Assembly (NCBI GenBank): GCA_013373595.1
Contig: JABXHO010000062.1
Coordinates: forward strand, 16,754 to 80,753
Length of the DNA: 64,000 nt
Direction of reading: 5' to 3'
Source of the DNA: Flavobacteriales bacterium
GTDB lineage: Bacteria > Bacteroidota > Bacteroidia > Flavobacteriales_D > Crocinitomicaceae
Below are positions 1 to 10,713 of this stretch, piece by piece. How positions within the stretch are numbered: position 1 is the stretch's first letter; each line of letters opens with the position of its first letter. Both the position numbers and the translations under genes were made by a program. The notes beneath the pieces are model-generated. The model did not search any database. It was not told the DNA's origin and saw only the letters and a list, made by a program, of their open reading frames with translations.

Positions 1-1
1 A

Positions 2-3000
2 TATCCTCGTATCCCAAATGATTTGCCGCAAAAAATTACCAAATCCTCTTTGTCTGGAAATAGGGAATTAAACACCAAGAAGAGGGTTCTGGGATGGTTG
101 GATTTTCCAGAAGGATACATTTTATTCGAAAACGGTGAGGAAATTTGGAATGAAGGGAAGATTATAGATTTACCTGAAACTTGGAAAAAAAGAAGTGATC
201 ATACAACGTTAGATAATTACTACGAATTCAAAGTCCCTCAAAGAATCTGGGTTAACAAATACGGTGAATTTTCCGAAGTAGAAGAAAAAGAGAAAAAACC
301 AGCATGGTTCATCCCATGCCATCTTTTGCTAGATCCGACATCAGGTGTAATATTTGATTCGAAAGTTCATGAGTTCACTAAGCTCATGCGACTTGGAAAT
401 GAAGGTCGAAGCACGGCCACAACGATTACAGCTCTTAGTACAATCAAGGCACTGAACAGCCAGGGGTTGGACCCTAGTCTGCAAAAACTATTGAGTTTTA
501 CAGACAATAGACAAGATGCTTCATTGCAGTCGGGGCACTTCAATGATTTCATTTCAACAGTTCAATTAAGATCTGCCATTTACTATGCACTCAAAAAAAA
601 TCCTGATGGACTAAACGCCAGCAACATAGCTAACCGAACAGCGGAAGAATTAGGTTTAAACGAGATCGAATTCGCTAGAAGACCATCAGAAAACCCAAAA
701 TATCCCGACCTCAAGAATAAGGAAATGCTGGAAGAGTATCTCTTTACGCGAATAGTATATGACCTAAGGCGTGGATGGAGATACAACACTCCCAATCTTG
801 AGCAATGTGCATTATTAGAAATCGATTACAAAACACTTAATCAACTAGCTGCAGATGATGAAGAATGGGAAGATTTTCACCTTCTAAATTCATTAAGCAA
901 TGAAGAACGTAAGGATATATTAAAACAAATCACGACTTATTTCAGAACTTCTTACGCGCTGGATCATAGGAAATTAGAAGATAGTAAAAGAGCAGAACTG
1001 GCCAACGAAATTAAGGATACCTTAAGAACTGATAGTAACTGGTGTTTGGATGAAAATGAAAAAATTGCTGCACCTGTAACACTGATCCCAAGGGGTGTTG
1101 GTAAATTGCCACATGGCGTAGAGACTGCTGGTTGTGGACATCTGAGCGCACTTGGTAAATATATCAAAAGACTGTTCATTAGTCATACTGGCGAATTGCC
1201 GTTTAGAGGTGACGAACTAACCGATTTCATGGTAAGAATATATGAAGTCATGCGCAAAGCTAACCTCCTTCAATCATTTGAAATAAAAGGAAAAAAGGGG
1301 AGTGTAATGGGATACAGGCTTCGGTTAGATCAGGTGATATGGAAAACTGGAGATGAAGCAAACGTTGAAATTGACAAAGTAAGGGTGAATGCGATAAGTG
1401 AAATCAGCATTAAACCGAATGAGTATTTCCAAAACTACTACAAAGTCAATTACTCTAACTTGAACAAAAACATTTACGGAGCGGAACATACTGGACAGCT
1501 TCCTTCTGCAGCAAGGCAAATGCGAGAAACTGCATTTCGTACTGGAGAAATCTCTGCTCTTTTCTGCTCTCCAACAATGGAATTAGGGATTGATATCAGT
1601 AGCATGAACGTAGTACATATGCGAAATGTCCCTCCAGGGCCTAGTAATTACGCGCAAAGAAGTGGGCGTGCGGGAAGAAGTGGACAAACAGCCTTGGTTA
1701 TGACCTATTGCTCAAATACTTCTCCTCACGACAGGAACTATTTTGAAAACTCAACTGAAATGGTAGCTGGTGTTGTGGCCGCGCCAAAATTAGACTTATC
1801 AAATCAGGAACTGATTGAATCCCATTTTAACGCCTACATTTTTATGGAGCTGGGATTATCTCAAGTTAGAACTTCTGTAAGCGAAATACTTGATCTGGAG
1901 CAAACAGAAACTCTTCCAATTAGAGACGATATAAAGGCCTATATTCTGGATCAGATTCAAGAATACAAAGGAGATTGGATCACTCAATTTAACAAAACTC
2001 TAACTGGCATACTGCCTGAATTACAAGATAGCAATTGGTATTCAAGCACCAGACTTGAGCGACAAGCAGTAAATTATTTTACCCTATTGGACAGAAGTTT
2101 CAATCGTTGGAGAGAACTATACAGAAATGCCAATAGACTGATTGAAAAAGCACGAATGATCGTGGATGATCCAACCATTAAATCAGGATCCCAAGAAAAG
2201 AAGAATGCCAATAAAGATCAGTTTTTAGCGCAACGACAACGTGAGTTATTATTGAATGACACTAGAAATCAAAACTCTCAATCCGAATTCTATATTTTTC
2301 GATACCTAGCGGCAGAAGGCTTTTTACCTGGGTATAACTTTACGCGACTACCAGTTAGGACATTTATTGGCACTAGGGATAAGGGTGAATATATCTCAAG
2401 ACCGCGCTTTATTGCACTGAAAGAATTTGGACCAAACAATTTGATCTATCATATGGGCAGTAAATACCGTGTAAACAGAATGATGTTGACCGATTCCGAA
2501 CATTTATTGCATAAAATAAAAATTAGTAAATCCACAGGTTATGCCTTTTTGGATGATGAAGGCATCAGTATTAATAATGATCCCATTACGAACAAAGAAC
2601 TAAAAGGTGATGAAAATGTTGAACTCAATCCCAACTTACTAGAATTGGCAGAAGGTCAAACAAAGTTGATGGAGCGAATTTCTTCTGAAGAAGAAGAACG
2701 AACTTCTTCTGGCTATGATATTGAGCAGTACTTCACATTTTCATCGGGAATTCGAAACACCTTAGCTTGCAAAATCTCTTATGACAACGAGCTTTTACTT
2801 GATCTAAGATATGGACCCTCTGCGCGACTCCTTCAATTAAATAGAAAATGGAGAAGATCACGACCTGGTGACGAAAATGGATATAACATTGGATTAAACA
2901 CTGGCTTCTGGAAAAAACCAATCGAAGATGAAAAAGACGATGAAAAAGACCCTGTAAAAAAGGTACACGTTTACACCACAGATACAGCGGATGTACTTTA

Positions 3001-3793
3001 CATACAACCGGTGAAATCGCTTGGTCTAGATGAAGAAGGTGTAATTACATTGACGTATGCAATGAAACGTGCCATTGAGAAAGTCTTCCAAATTGAAGAA
3101 AGTGAATTAGGAGCATGGAATATGGGGTCTGGAGAGCATGCTAACATTCTACTATACGAAGCTGCGGAAAGTAGTTTAGGAGTTTTGTCAGAACTTATCA
3201 AAAATCCTGACAAGTTGAAAGTAGTTTTTAAAGAAGCATACAAGGTGTGTTATTTTAATCCTGAAAGCTTGGAGGACGATAACCCAAATGCATTACGTGC
3301 CTCATATGATGACCTACTTTCGTATTACAATCAGAGGCACCATTCCATAATTGATCGACACCTCATCAAAAAGCCTCTAGAACTATTGTTCAATGCAACA
3401 ATCGAAGTTGGGAAAAATGAACAAAAGTCTTATCACAAGCAATTTGAATTCCTAAAAGAATCATACGACAAGAGCTCCGTTGCTGAATTGAAGTTTTTAA
3501 ATTACCTGTACAACAAGGGAATTGCTCTTCCCGACAAAGCTCAAGTCAACTTAAAAGATTATTACATTTCAGCTGATTTTGTCTATGAAAATCCTGAAAC
3601 AGAAATACAGACCTTTATTTTTGTGGATGGTTCAGTACACGATAAACCTGAAGTAATTGAAAAAGACAAAAAACAAAGAGACTTATTGGCTGAAGCTGGT
3701 TATGACCTTATTGTGTGGCGCTACGACCAAGAATTAGACGCAATGATTGAAAACAGGAAAGATATTTTCGTAAAAGTGATTGACAATGAGTAA
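2..3793 (+). CDS. DUF1998-type superfamily-2 helicase with C-terminal nuclease-like domain (5' truncated)
   Basis: The reading frame is open to the left window edge, so the start and the first RecA domain (Walker A, DEAH box) lie outside. What is present is the second helicase domain: an FTDNRQDASLQ block about 160 residues after the first TTG in the window, and motif VI in QRSGRAGRSG near residue 545. A DUF1998-like region follows, with NMGSGEHANILL near residue 1040. The last 100 residues contain ADFVY, FVDGSVHD and a GYDLIVWRYD ending, which resemble the Vsr/DUF559-type PD-(D/E)XK fold attached to some large helicases. In DISARM, helicase DrmA and DUF1998 protein DrmB are separate; DruE of Druantia carries both. 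The next gene overlaps by 8 bp, so the two are translationally coupled. Family placement is firm. The role in phage defence is inferred from the neighbours. Confidence 0.85.
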   Translation, partial: YPRIPNDLPQKITKSSLSGNRELNTKKRVLGWLDFPEGYILFENGEEIWNEGKIIDLPETWKKRSDHTTLDNYYEFKVPQRIWVNKYGEFSEVEEKEKKPAWFIPCHLLLDPTSGVIFDSKVHEFTKLMRLGNEGRSTATTITALSTIKALNSQGLDPSLQKLLSFTDNRQDASLQSGHFNDFISTVQLRSAIYYALKKNPDGLNASNIANRTAEELGLNEIEFARRPSENPKYPDLKNKEMLEEYLFTRIVYDLRRGWRYNTPNLEQCALLEIDYKTLNQLAADDEEWEDFHLLNSLSNEERKDILKQITTYFRTSYALDHRKLEDSKRAELANEIKDTLRTDSNWCLDENEKIAAPVTLIPRGVGKLPHGVETAGCGHLSALGKYIKRLFISHTGELPFRGDELTDFMVRIYEVMRKANLLQSFEIKGKKGSVMGYRLRLDQVIWKTGDEANVEIDKVRVNAISEISIKPNEYFQNYYKVNYSNLNKNIYGAEHTGQLPSAARQMRETAFRTGEISALFCSPTMELGIDISSMNVVHMRNVPPGPSNYAQRSGRAGRSGQTALVMTYCSNTSPHDRNYFENSTEMVAGVVAAPKLDLSNQELIESHFNAYIFMELGLSQVRTSVSEILDLEQTETLPIRDDIKAYILDQIQEYKGDWITQFNKTLTGILPELQDSNWYSSTRLERQAVNYFTLLDRSFNRWRELYRNANRLIEKARMIVDDPTIKSGSQEKKNANKDQFLAQRQRELLLNDTRNQNSQSEFYIFRYLAAEGFLPGYNFTRLPVRTFIGTRDKGEYISRPRFIALKEFGPNNLIYHMGSKYRVNRMMLTDSEHLLHKIKISKSTGYAFLDDEGISINNDPITNKELKGDENVELNPNLLELAEGQTKLMERISSEEEERTSSGYDIEQYFTFSSGIRNTLACKISYDNELLLDLRYGPSARLLQLNRKWRRSRPGDENGYNIGLNTGFWKKPIEDEKDDEKDPVKKVHVYTTDTADVLYIQPVKSLGLDEEGVITLTYAMKRAIEKVFQIEESELGAWNMGSGEHANILLYEAAESSLGVLSELIKNPDKLKVVFKEAYKVCYFNPESLEDDNPNALRASYDDLLSYYNQRHHSIIDRHLIKKPLELLFNATIEVGKNEQKSYHKQFEFLKESYDKSSVAELKFLNYLYNKGIALPDKAQVNLKDYYISADFVYENPETEIQTFIFVDGSVHDKPEVIEKDKKQRDLLAEAGYDLIVWRYDQELDAMIENRKDIFVKVIDNE

Positions 3794-6590
3794 GGAACAT
3801 AAGCCAGGAACGTTAGTCAATTATAGAGGTCGGGATTGGATTGTAATGCCTTCTGATGATGCGGAGATACTAAATATCAAACCTCTAGGCGGCTCTGACC
3901 ATGAAATAACAGGCATATATTTACCAATAAGAATTCCTAGACAAGATATTACGAATACAGAAATCAGCTATCCTGATGAAAATGATATCGGTGACTTTGA
4001 ATCTTCCAAACTTTTGTTTCACGCATCACGTTTATCGTTTAGGAATGCTGCGGGTCCGTTTAGATGTATGGGGAAATTATCCTTTCGGCCTAGATCCTAT
4101 CAAGTAATTCCTTTGGTAATGTCCTTAAAGCAAGAAGTAACTCGTTTACTAATTGCTGATGACGTAGGAATCGGTAAAACCATCGAAGCGTTAATGATCA
4201 TTAAAGAAGCAATGGAACGGGGTGAAATAAATCGATTTGCCGTTATTTGCTTGCCTCATTTATGTGAACAATGGAAAAATGAATTGAAAGATAAACTGGA
4301 CATTGAAACTGAGATTATTCGTTCTTCAACGATTGCTGGATTGGAACGAAAAATTCCCGATGATAGGAGTGTGTTCCACCACTACCCTTATCAGGTGATT
4401 TCAATTGATTACGTAAAACAAGCTTCAAAGAAAGGTATCTTTTTAACAGATTGTCCTGAGTTTGTTGTGGTGGATGAAGCACATACCTGTACAATGCCGG
4501 CAGGAGCAAAATCAAAAACACAACAACAACGATACAGTTTACTGCACGACATCTCGGCAGATGAGAAGCGGCATATCCTCTTATTAACAGCAACTCCGCA
4601 TAGTGGAAAAGATGAAGAGTTTCGTTCACTTTTGGGTTTGCTGGATCGCAAATTTGATTCACTCAATTTTGAAAACATTAGCCCTCAACAGCGTAAAGAA
4701 CTCTCAAGGTATTTTGTTCAGCGAAAGCGTGCGAATATTACCAGATGGCTGAACCAAGACACTCCTTTTCCTGAAAGAGAAACAAAAGAAATTGGGTATA
4801 AACTCAACCCCGCATACAAAGACTTTTATACAGAAGTGCTGCGATTTGCCCAAGGACTTACACAAAGAGATGATGATAAAAAAGGACTTACTCATTATTG
4901 GGCTGCTTTAGCATTATTGAGAGGTGTGATGTCTAGCCCTCAAGCAGGACTTGAGATGCTCAAAGCACGTAGGGAAAAGCAATTACTGATTGAAGATACT
5001 CCTGAAATCAACCCTCTGTTTTCTTCAGAAGATCAAGATTCGGATGTTATAGAAACTGATTTAATTGAGCAACTTGAATTACAGTCCGCAGATATAATAA
5101 CCATCGACGGACTAATTGATCAGATCAAAACGTTAATGACTTTAAAGAACGATCGAAAAGCGAAATTCACGGTTGAACAGGTTAAACAATGGATAAGTGA
5201 GGGTGTTTACCCAATCATTTTTTGCCGATATATTGCAACTGCGAATTATTTGGGGTCACTCATAAAAGAAGCACTACCAAATAATGTAAATGTTCAAGCG
5301 ATCACCTCTGAATTCGCGGATGAGCAGCGAAAAGAAATGATTGATTCGATGGGAAAGAGTGATAAACGGGTTTTGATTGCCACGGATTGTCTCTCGGAAG
5401 GAATCAATCTTCAAGATCATTTCACGGCTGTTTTGCATTACGATCTACCCTGGAACCCAAATCGTCTTGAACAACGTGAGGGGCGAGTTGACAGATATGG
5501 CCAGAACGCCGATAAAGTGTTTGCTTACTTGCTTTGGGGCGAAGATAATCCAATTGATAGTGTCGTACTGAAAGTGTTGATCAAGAAAGTGCGGGACATT
5601 CAAAAAGCAACTGGAGTGTCCATCGTTATAGGAGATGAAAATAAGTCCATCATGGATTCAGTATTGAAGGAAGTGCTTTTAGATCCTGAGAAAATTACAT
5701 CGCAAAACACACTAGATTTTGGTGATGAGTTTAATAACACCAACACGATAATCACGAATCAATTAGAACAGGCAAAGGAAAAAGCCGAGAAATTGAGAAG
5801 CATTTTCGCTCATGAAAGCATCGACCCAAAAACCATCGAATCTGAATTAATAGAGGTTGACGAGGTCATTGGGGATGTGAAAACCGTTGAAGATTTCGTC
5901 GTTCAAGCTTGTCGAACATTAGGAGCAACGGCGAAGAAGGAAAAAAATGGATACGTCCTAGACCCGTTCAATTTACCTGATCATTTAAAACGGACGCTTC
6001 CAGATGTGAAATTAATTCCGCTCAGTTTTGAATCCCCAACACCAAGAGGCAGAGTGTACATCGGGCGAAACCATAAATTCGTGGAACAGTTAGCGCAAAT
6101 GATGATGTCCTTGGCGTTTGAACCTAAAAAAGGTGTAGGACATATCGCTCGTGCTGCAGTTATTCAAACAGAGGCCGTGAAATCTCGTACAACTATCGTT
6201 CAATTTAGAGTGCGAAACGTGATCAAAGAAGTGGGAAGAAATCGAGAACTAATTGCTGAAGAAATGTACCTCTGGGGATACAGTGGAAGCAATAGTTCCA
6301 AGAAAGTCTTGGACTACTCCACTTGCAAAACGCTCTTATTAGAAGCTAAAAGTGCTGTTAATATTCAGCCTGATCGCCAGAAGCAATTATTTAGAGAAGT
6401 ATCAGAAACGTACGGTACTTTAAAACATGAAGTTCAAACGCTCTCTGAAGAAAGAGCACTTCATCTAGTTGAATCTCACAGCCGATTTAAAGAGTTAGTT
6501 GGAGGAAGACGATTCGAAGCAGTTCATCCTGTTTTGCCCCCTGATGTGATGGGGATTTATGTGTTAATGCCTAAACCTAAAGCGCTGTAA
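3786..6590 (+). CDS. SNF2-type helicase, DrmD-like
   Basis: This is a superfamily-2 ATPase of about 934 aa. Walker A is in ADDVGIGKT (Lys131), the DEAH box is at residues 230-233, motif III is LLTATPHSG, and motif VI is in EQREGRVDRYGQ near residue 565. This is the SNF2/RapA-like type in which ATP hydrolysis drives movement on double-stranded DNA. The C-terminal 300 residues are family-specific. I chose the ATG at 3786 over an in-frame TTG two codons earlier. It lies inside the end of the upstream helicase gene, and the methylase starts 2 bp after its stop, so the three genes form one transcript. A SNF2 helicase beside a large adenine methylase and a DUF1998 helicase is the class 1 DISARM signature (DrmD, DrmMI, DrmA/B). 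The system assignment is inference. Confidence 0.8.
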   Translation: MSKEHKPGTLVNYRGRDWIVMPSDDAEILNIKPLGGSDHEITGIYLPIRIPRQDITNTEISYPDENDIGDFESSKLLFHASRLSFRNAAGPFRCMGKLSFRPRSYQVIPLVMSLKQEVTRLLIADDVGIGKTIEALMIIKEAMERGEINRFAVICLPHLCEQWKNELKDKLDIETEIIRSSTIAGLERKIPDDRSVFHHYPYQVISIDYVKQASKKGIFLTDCPEFVVVDEAHTCTMPAGAKSKTQQQRYSLLHDISADEKRHILLLTATPHSGKDEEFRSLLGLLDRKFDSLNFENISPQQRKELSRYFVQRKRANITRWLNQDTPFPERETKEIGYKLNPAYKDFYTEVLRFAQGLTQRDDDKKGLTHYWAALALLRGVMSSPQAGLEMLKARREKQLLIEDTPEINPLFSSEDQDSDVIETDLIEQLELQSADIITIDGLIDQIKTLMTLKNDRKAKFTVEQVKQWISEGVYPIIFCRYIATANYLGSLIKEALPNNVNVQAITSEFADEQRKEMIDSMGKSDKRVLIATDCLSEGINLQDHFTAVLHYDLPWNPNRLEQREGRVDRYGQNADKVFAYLLWGEDNPIDSVVLKVLIKKVRDIQKATGVSIVIGDENKSIMDSVLKEVLLDPEKITSQNTLDFGDEFNNTNTIITNQLEQAKEKAEKLRSIFAHESIDPKTIESELIEVDEVIGDVKTVEDFVVQACRTLGATAKKEKNGYVLDPFNLPDHLKRTLPDVKLIPLSFESPTPRGRVYIGRNHKFVEQLAQMMMSLAFEPKKGVGHIARAAVIQTEAVKSRTTIVQFRVRNVIKEVGRNRELIAEEMYLWGYSGSNSSKKVLDYSTCKTLLLEAKSAVNIQPDRQKQLFREVSETYGTLKHEVQTLSEERALHLVESHSRFKELVGGRRFEAVHPVLPPDVMGIYVLMPKPKAL

Positions 6591-6591
6591 T

Positions 6592-9500
6592 ATGAGTTTC
6601 TCAAGCATTAACATACAAGGGAACATCATTTCTTCGGAAATTTTGGATAAAATCCGAACGGAAGAGAAATTCAAGCATCAATCTCCTGAAGCATTTGGTA
6701 TTTCCAGAAACGCGTCTTTGAGAGATGAGATTGGCATGGCGTGGTCCATTGTACGAACGCATTGGCAGGCCTATAAGAAACGTTTGGAAACCCTACCTAA
6801 AGGTGATACTGGAACGTCACTCACTCGCGAGAAATTGATTCTACCTTTACTTACAGAGTTGGGATATGAAGTAAGCATACAGCGAGCTCAACAGATCAAT
6901 GGGAAGTCCTACGCTATAAGTCATAGCGCAAGTAACCGTGATCAATTTCCCATTCACATAATGGGGTTCAATGATAATCTGGACAAACGAAGAGACATTG
7001 GGGGTCCGCGCTTATCGTCTCATGCCTTAGTTCAAGAATACCTCAACAACACAGAGCACTTATACGCTTTAGTAACCAACGGAAGACAACTTAGATTACT
7101 GCGCGATGCTACGCGCTTGGTTCGTATGAGTTATTTGGAATTCGACTTAGAACGAATGTTCGAGGAAGAGCTTTACGCCGATTTCTCAATACTTTTCAGG
7201 GTCTTACACGCAAGTAGAATGCCCGAAAAAATAGACTCGGGACCAGAATCTGTTATCGAATTCTACCACCAGGAAAGCATGGCTTCGGGTACTCGAATTC
7301 GGGAAAAATTGAGTGAAGCCGTTGAAAACTCAATCAAAACACTGGCAAATGGCTTTTTGGAGAACAAACGCAACGAAGAACTAACTCAACTGGTTGAATC
7401 GAAACGTTTGTCAGCAGATGAATACTACATGCAACAGTTGCGGTTGATTTACCGCATTCTATTTCTCATCGTTCTGGAAGAACGAAAATTGGTATATCCC
7501 GAGGAACTCACAGACGAACAACAGCGATTTAGAGATATTTATTACCGCTACTACAGCGTCGAACGTCTACGTAAACTCACAGAAAACCGAGTATATGTTG
7601 ACGAAGATAAATACGATTTATGGGAAAGCCTCAAAACAACATTCCTGTTATTCGAAAAAAAAGAGTTTGGTTCTAAAATTGGTATTCAACCGCTCGGGAG
7701 CGGATTGTTTGATCCTAATGGACTTGGAAAATTAAATGGACTATACTTAAACAACGGTAATTTAATTGAAGTTCTAAAACGACTCACCACATTTATGAGC
7801 GATCAGGGACAATTGGTTCGGGTGAATTACTCAGATTTGGATGTGGAAGAATTTGGTTCTATTTACGAGGGTTTGTTGGAGTATGACCCCGTTGTTGAGA
7901 AAGTTGGATCAACATTCCAATTCAGTTTTGTTCTTGGAGACGGTCGCTCGAGTTCAGGTTCGCACTACACACCTGAAGAATTAGTCAAACCATTGATCAA
8001 ACATTCACTCGATTACATCATTGAAGATAAGTTAAAAGAACCTGATCCTGAAAAAGCTCTACTGTCCATTACAGTTTGTGACGTTGCCTGTGGTTCCGGA
8101 CATATTTTGTTATCCGCTGCGCGAAAAATTGCCACCGAATTAGCGAGTCTTCGTGAAGGTGCTGAACAGCCCTCCCCTACTTACTACCGCGCTGCCATTA
8201 AAGATGTAATACGTCACTGTATTTATGGAGTCGATTTGAACCCATTAGCAGTGGAATTGTGTAAAGTAGCATTATGGTTAGAAGCACACAACCCGAACGA
8301 ACCACTCAACTTTTTAGATCATCACATTAAATGTGGGAATGCTATTGTTGGACTAGCGCATTTTGAGGAATTAAAAAATGGTATTGCCGACGAAGCATTT
8401 AAAACCTTGCCCGGAGACGATAAAAAGGTCGCAGCGGAATTCAGGAAAAGAAACAGTTTAGAACGAAAAACTGGACTAGCTGAAGAAAAATCTGAAGGAC
8501 AACAAATTACCCTAGATACAAATGTTGAACTTGGGAATAGTTTGAAAGGTATTCACAAAGACTTTGCGGAATTTGTAACGCTACCAGAAACAACTCCCGA
8601 AGAAATTACTCGGAAAGAAAAAGCTTATAAAAAACTAACAAACAGCAGAAAGTGGTACCGTCTAAACAATCTCGCTGACTTACAAGTAGCACAGTTTTTT
8701 ATCCCCAAAACAGTGGAAAACAAGCAGCGAATTACCACAGATGCGAAGTACAGAACGTATCTGAATGCTGGAACACAGATTTTGGATCGTGGAACAGCAA
8801 TGGCCATTGCACAAGAAAAACGTTTTTTCCATTGGTTTTTGGAATTTCCGCAGGTGTTTGCGAATGGTGGCTTTGATTGTATTTTGGGGAATCCGCCATT
8901 CCTAAATGGTTTAAAAATTACCGAGTATTTTGGAGATAGCATGAACCTCTATTTGGTAAGTAATTTCAAAGGAGGTTCAAAAAGAGTAGACTTGGCTGCC
9001 TATTTTTTTAGAAGAGATTTTGAGTTAATTAACAGCAGAGGTTTCTTCGCTTTAATAAGTACTAATACAATAAGTCAAGGTAAAACAAGAGAAGGTGGGC
9101 TTGATGTTATTCTTAAAAACGGTGGTACCATAGTATTCGCCAGTAAGTCTGTACAATGGCCAGGAGAAGCATCCGTAGTTGTATCACTTTGCTCAATAGC
9201 CAAAGGACATGAAAGTATAAATAGAGTATTGAACAATAAAAATGTTGAATTTATTAGTTCACTCTTTGAGGATGAAGAAAAACTGGCTAAGCCTTACAAG
9301 CTCTTTAAAAATACAAGTCTATGTTTTCAAGGTTCAAACCCATATGGAAAAGAGTTCGAGATCAATGAAGAAATAATGCTTCACATGTTGTCTATATCCG
9401 AACAGAATAACAATGTGGTCAGACCTTATTTGGGAGGGAAGGAATTAAACTCTCGAGTAACCAATTCTCCTTCTAGATGGATAATAAATTTTCATGAATT

Positions 9501-10641
9501 AGATTTATCCGAAGCAAAAAAATATACTGAACCCTTTAAGCATGTAGAGAGTTTTGTAAAACCTGAAAGGAACAAAAGAGATGCAATTAAATATCCAAGA
9601 TTGGTAAATGAATGGTGGAAGTTCTGGCATTCGAGACAATCTCTTTATGATACCATTGGTAAAAAAAAACTTACTTCTCTCATAGGTCGATCTCGGGTTT
9701 CAAACCTTCACATCATAGATTCCTTCCCACCTGACTGGACATATTCTGAAGCTTTAATTGTGTTTCTTTTTGACGACTATGACTCAACTGGAGTTTTACA
9801 ATCAAATATTCATGAGGCATGGACAACCAAGTATTCTTCAACAATGAAAAATGATGTACGATACATTGTAAGTGATTGTTTTGAAGCATATCCATTTCCA
9901 AATCAAGAGATAAAAGATATTGGCACGAAAACAAAATCTTACTTTAAAAAGCGAAATGAAGTCAAAAGTCATCATCAAATCGGACTAACAAAACTGTATC
10001 GATTATTTCATACCAATGATGAATTGGAGTTAACAATATTAAAATTAAGAGAACTCCACAAAGAAATGGACGAGGCAGTTTTAGCCGCTTATGGTTGGCA
10101 AGACATCGATCTTCGCCATGATTTCTACGAAGTAGATTACCTCCCAGAAAACGACAGAGTTCGTTACACCATTCATCCAGAAGCGCGTAAAGAGGTGCTA
10201 AAACGTCTATTAATGCTGAACCACGAACGCTACGAAGAAGAAATAAAACAAGGACTTCACAAAAAGAAAGATGTACTCGCTTTTTATGCCCAAAGAAATG
10301 AGGATCTTCCTGCAGACGTAAAATTCAGTGATGCGAAAAGCAAAAAACCAGCTAAGAAAAAAGCTAAAACAAACAAGGTCGCAGAACCACAAATCCAATA
10401 TGGTTTATTCGAAGAAACAGCCATCAATGAGATTGGTATCAATAGCAAAGTGCACATCAAAAATTCGAGCGGAGATAACTTTAAATATCACATCCTGAAA
10501 TCAGCCCGAAAAGATGCCTTCTCGGAAGATTACAAACAAATAAACCCCACCACCAGGCTCGCCGAAAATATGCTCGGTAGAAAAACAGGTGATAAATTCC
10601 AGTTTGGTGGTGTTGGTTATGAAATAATTGAAGTGAACTAA
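6592..10641 (+). CDS. Large Eco57I-type N6-adenine DNA methyltransferase, DrmMI-like
   Basis: At 1349 aa this is the size of the big adenine methylases of class 1 DISARM, BREX (PglX) and type IIG enzymes. SAM-binding motif I is in CDVACGSGHILLSA near residue 497, followed by YGVDLNPLAVELCKVALW. The catalytic motif IV is NPPF near residue 766, which specifies adenine N6 methylation. The N-terminal 450 residues are helical and resemble the N-terminal part of type IIG/PglX proteins, but I saw no PD-(D/E)XK motif there. The central and C-terminal parts would include target recognition, ending in a lysine-rich linker near residue 1245 and a small beta domain. It probably marks self DNA for the two upstream helicases. 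Coupling to the SNF2 gene is 1 bp after its stop. Confidence 0.85.
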   Translation: MSFSSINIQGNIISSEILDKIRTEEKFKHQSPEAFGISRNASLRDEIGMAWSIVRTHWQAYKKRLETLPKGDTGTSLTREKLILPLLTELGYEVSIQRAQQINGKSYAISHSASNRDQFPIHIMGFNDNLDKRRDIGGPRLSSHALVQEYLNNTEHLYALVTNGRQLRLLRDATRLVRMSYLEFDLERMFEEELYADFSILFRVLHASRMPEKIDSGPESVIEFYHQESMASGTRIREKLSEAVENSIKTLANGFLENKRNEELTQLVESKRLSADEYYMQQLRLIYRILFLIVLEERKLVYPEELTDEQQRFRDIYYRYYSVERLRKLTENRVYVDEDKYDLWESLKTTFLLFEKKEFGSKIGIQPLGSGLFDPNGLGKLNGLYLNNGNLIEVLKRLTTFMSDQGQLVRVNYSDLDVEEFGSIYEGLLEYDPVVEKVGSTFQFSFVLGDGRSSSGSHYTPEELVKPLIKHSLDYIIEDKLKEPDPEKALLSITVCDVACGSGHILLSAARKIATELASLREGAEQPSPTYYRAAIKDVIRHCIYGVDLNPLAVELCKVALWLEAHNPNEPLNFLDHHIKCGNAIVGLAHFEELKNGIADEAFKTLPGDDKKVAAEFRKRNSLERKTGLAEEKSEGQQITLDTNVELGNSLKGIHKDFAEFVTLPETTPEEITRKEKAYKKLTNSRKWYRLNNLADLQVAQFFIPKTVENKQRITTDAKYRTYLNAGTQILDRGTAMAIAQEKRFFHWFLEFPQVFANGGFDCILGNPPFLNGLKITEYFGDSMNLYLVSNFKGGSKRVDLAAYFFRRDFELINSRGFFALISTNTISQGKTREGGLDVILKNGGTIVFASKSVQWPGEASVVVSLCSIAKGHESINRVLNNKNVEFISSLFEDEEKLAKPYKLFKNTSLCFQGSNPYGKEFEINEEIMLHMLSISEQNNNVVRPYLGGKELNSRVTNSPSRWIINFHELDLSEAKKYTEPFKHVESFVKPERNKRDAIKYPRLVNEWWKFWHSRQSLYDTIGKKKLTSLIGRSRVSNLHIIDSFPPDWTYSEALIVFLFDDYDSTGVLQSNIHEAWTTKYSSTMKNDVRYIVSDCFEAYPFPNQEIKDIGTKTKSYFKKRNEVKSHHQIGLTKLYRLFHTNDELELTILKLRELHKEMDEAVLAAYGWQDIDLRHDFYEVDYLPENDRVRYTIHPEARKEVLKRLLMLNHERYEEEIKQGLHKKKDVLAFYAQRNEDLPADVKFSDAKSKKPAKKKAKTNKVAEPQIQYGLFEETAINEIGINSKVHIKNSSGDNFKYHILKSARKDAFSEDYKQINPTTRLAENMLGRKTGDKFQFGGVGYEIIEVN

Positions 10642-10713
10642 AAACAAAGAATTCCAAAGGAACTCTATTTATTGAAATTAAACGTTAATTTGTATACGTA
10701 AATAAACAAACCG

